Origin: Rothia sp. SD9660Na
GTDB taxonomy: Bacteria > Actinomycetota > Actinomycetes > Actinomycetales > Micrococcaceae
Assembly: GCF_030064065.1 (NCBI RefSeq)
Contig: NZ_CP125946.1
Span: 1,550,001 to 1,614,000 of the forward strand
Length of the DNA: 64,000 bases
Reading direction: 5' to 3'
Positions 63,700-64,000 of this stretch are shown piece by piece (the first letter of the stretch is position 1; each line of letters starts with the position of its first letter). Below the pieces are notes generated by a model that did no database searches, was not told the DNA's origin, and was given only the letters and a program-made list of their open reading frames with translations. A program made the position numbers and the translations under genes.

Positions 63700-64000
63700 T
63701 TACTTGACGTTGACTACAATCAGCAGGTCACCGCCAGCTACCTGAGAGACCTCGTTGTAGACAACGCGCTCAACGGTGCCTGAGACCGCTGAGGTGATAG
63801 AGGCTTCCATCTTCATGGCCTCGATGGTGGCTACCTGATCACCGACTGAGATTTCGTCGCCGGGCTTGACCGAGATAGACACGCCACCTGCGAAGGGGGC
63901 TGCGATGTGGCCAGGATTAGAAGCATCTGCCTTCTCAGCTTCCTTCACGTTGGACTCCACGGAAGTGTCGCGGACGTTGACGGTGCGCTGCTGGCCGTTC
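63700..64000 (-). CDS. pyc: Pyruvate carboxylase, C-terminal part (5' end outside window)
   Basis: The frame stays open to the right edge and gives the last ~100 residues: 'NGQQRTVNVRDTSVESNVKE' and then the biotinyl domain. The biotinylated lysine is in 'EAMKMEA', and 'NPGHIAAPFAGG' is the usual approach to that domain. The 'NGQQR-VNVRD' linker is characteristic of pyruvate carboxylase and less so of other biotin carriers. The enzyme makes oxaloacetate from pyruvate and bicarbonate. The GTG at 63960 is internal, not the start. Confidence 0.85.
   Translation of the reverse strand, partial: NGQQRTVNVRDTSVESNVKEAEKADASNPGHIAAPFAGGVSISVKPGDEISVGDQVATIEAMKMEASITSAVSGTVERVVYNEVSQVAGGDLLIVVNVK

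Noticed and set aside
1..64000. CRISPR array, tRNA or rRNA genes
   Set aside because: No regularly spaced direct repeats and no cloverleaf or rRNA-like sequence were noticed on either strand.

Overview
The window is about 60% GC and reads as chromosome from a high-GC Gram-positive bacterium (Actinobacteria). I infer Micrococcales, most likely a Rothia-like member of Micrococcaceae. The evidence is a division/cell-wall cluster without ftsA, Wag31-type DivIVA plus SepF, mycothione reductase, class II DAHP synthase, a PknL/Rv2175c-like pair, and a MurE whose substrate motif looks L-lysine type rather than DAP type. Gene order from the DivIVA region to the acyl-CoA ligase broadly follows the Mycobacterium tuberculosis wag31-ftsZ-mur-mraZ and idsA2-Rv2175c-pknL-aroG-fadD15 neighbourhoods, without mycobacterial lipoarabinomannan genes between them.

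Layout. (1) 1-8.5 kb, plus strand: a tightly coupled glycan cassette of three glycosyltransferases (the first cut by the window edge), an MsbA-like ABC exporter, two overlapping APH-fold kinases and UDP-glucose dehydrogenase. Its product is unknown. (2) 8.5-17.8 kb, minus strand: a complete classical glycogen operon, glgP-glgB-glgC-glgA-glgX. (3) 18.0-19.9 kb: hisD-nrdR. (4) 19.96-21.37 kb: a degraded island with a cut GNAT gene, a frameshifted IS3-family transposase remnant, a frameshifted NAD(P)-binding oxidoreductase remnant and strong hairpins. (5) 21.4-47.7 kb, minus strand: mraZ-rsmH-ftsL-ftsI-murE-murF-mraY-murD-ftsW-murG-murC-ftsQ-ftsZ-yfiH-yggS-sepF-yggT-divIVA-lspA-rluD-dnaE. (6) 48-55.5 kb: DUF3040 protein, dinB, polyprenyl diphosphate synthase, a divergent Rv2175c-like/PknL-like pair, class II DAHP synthase and an acyltransferase. 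(7) 55.5-59.5 kb: a structured non-coding palindrome, then a long-chain acyl-CoA ligase with an amphipathic-repeat tail, then mycothione reductase. (8) 59.7-63.3 kb: efeUOB iron uptake behind a DtxR/IdeR-like box. (9) 63.3-64 kb: a small membrane protein and the 3' end of pyruvate carboxylase.

Regulation readable from sequence: a three-repeat MraZ operator before mraZ, an SOS-box-like palindrome before dinB, an iron box before efeU, several genes whose -10 element sits 6-7 nt before the start codon (probable leaderless mRNAs), and many intrinsic terminators. No tRNA, rRNA or CRISPR array was seen. The most novel items are the glycan/kinase cassette, the ~175-bp nested palindrome before the acyl-CoA ligase, and an apparent excess of the 9-mer GCGGACGCC, which also forms an inverted-repeat terminator.
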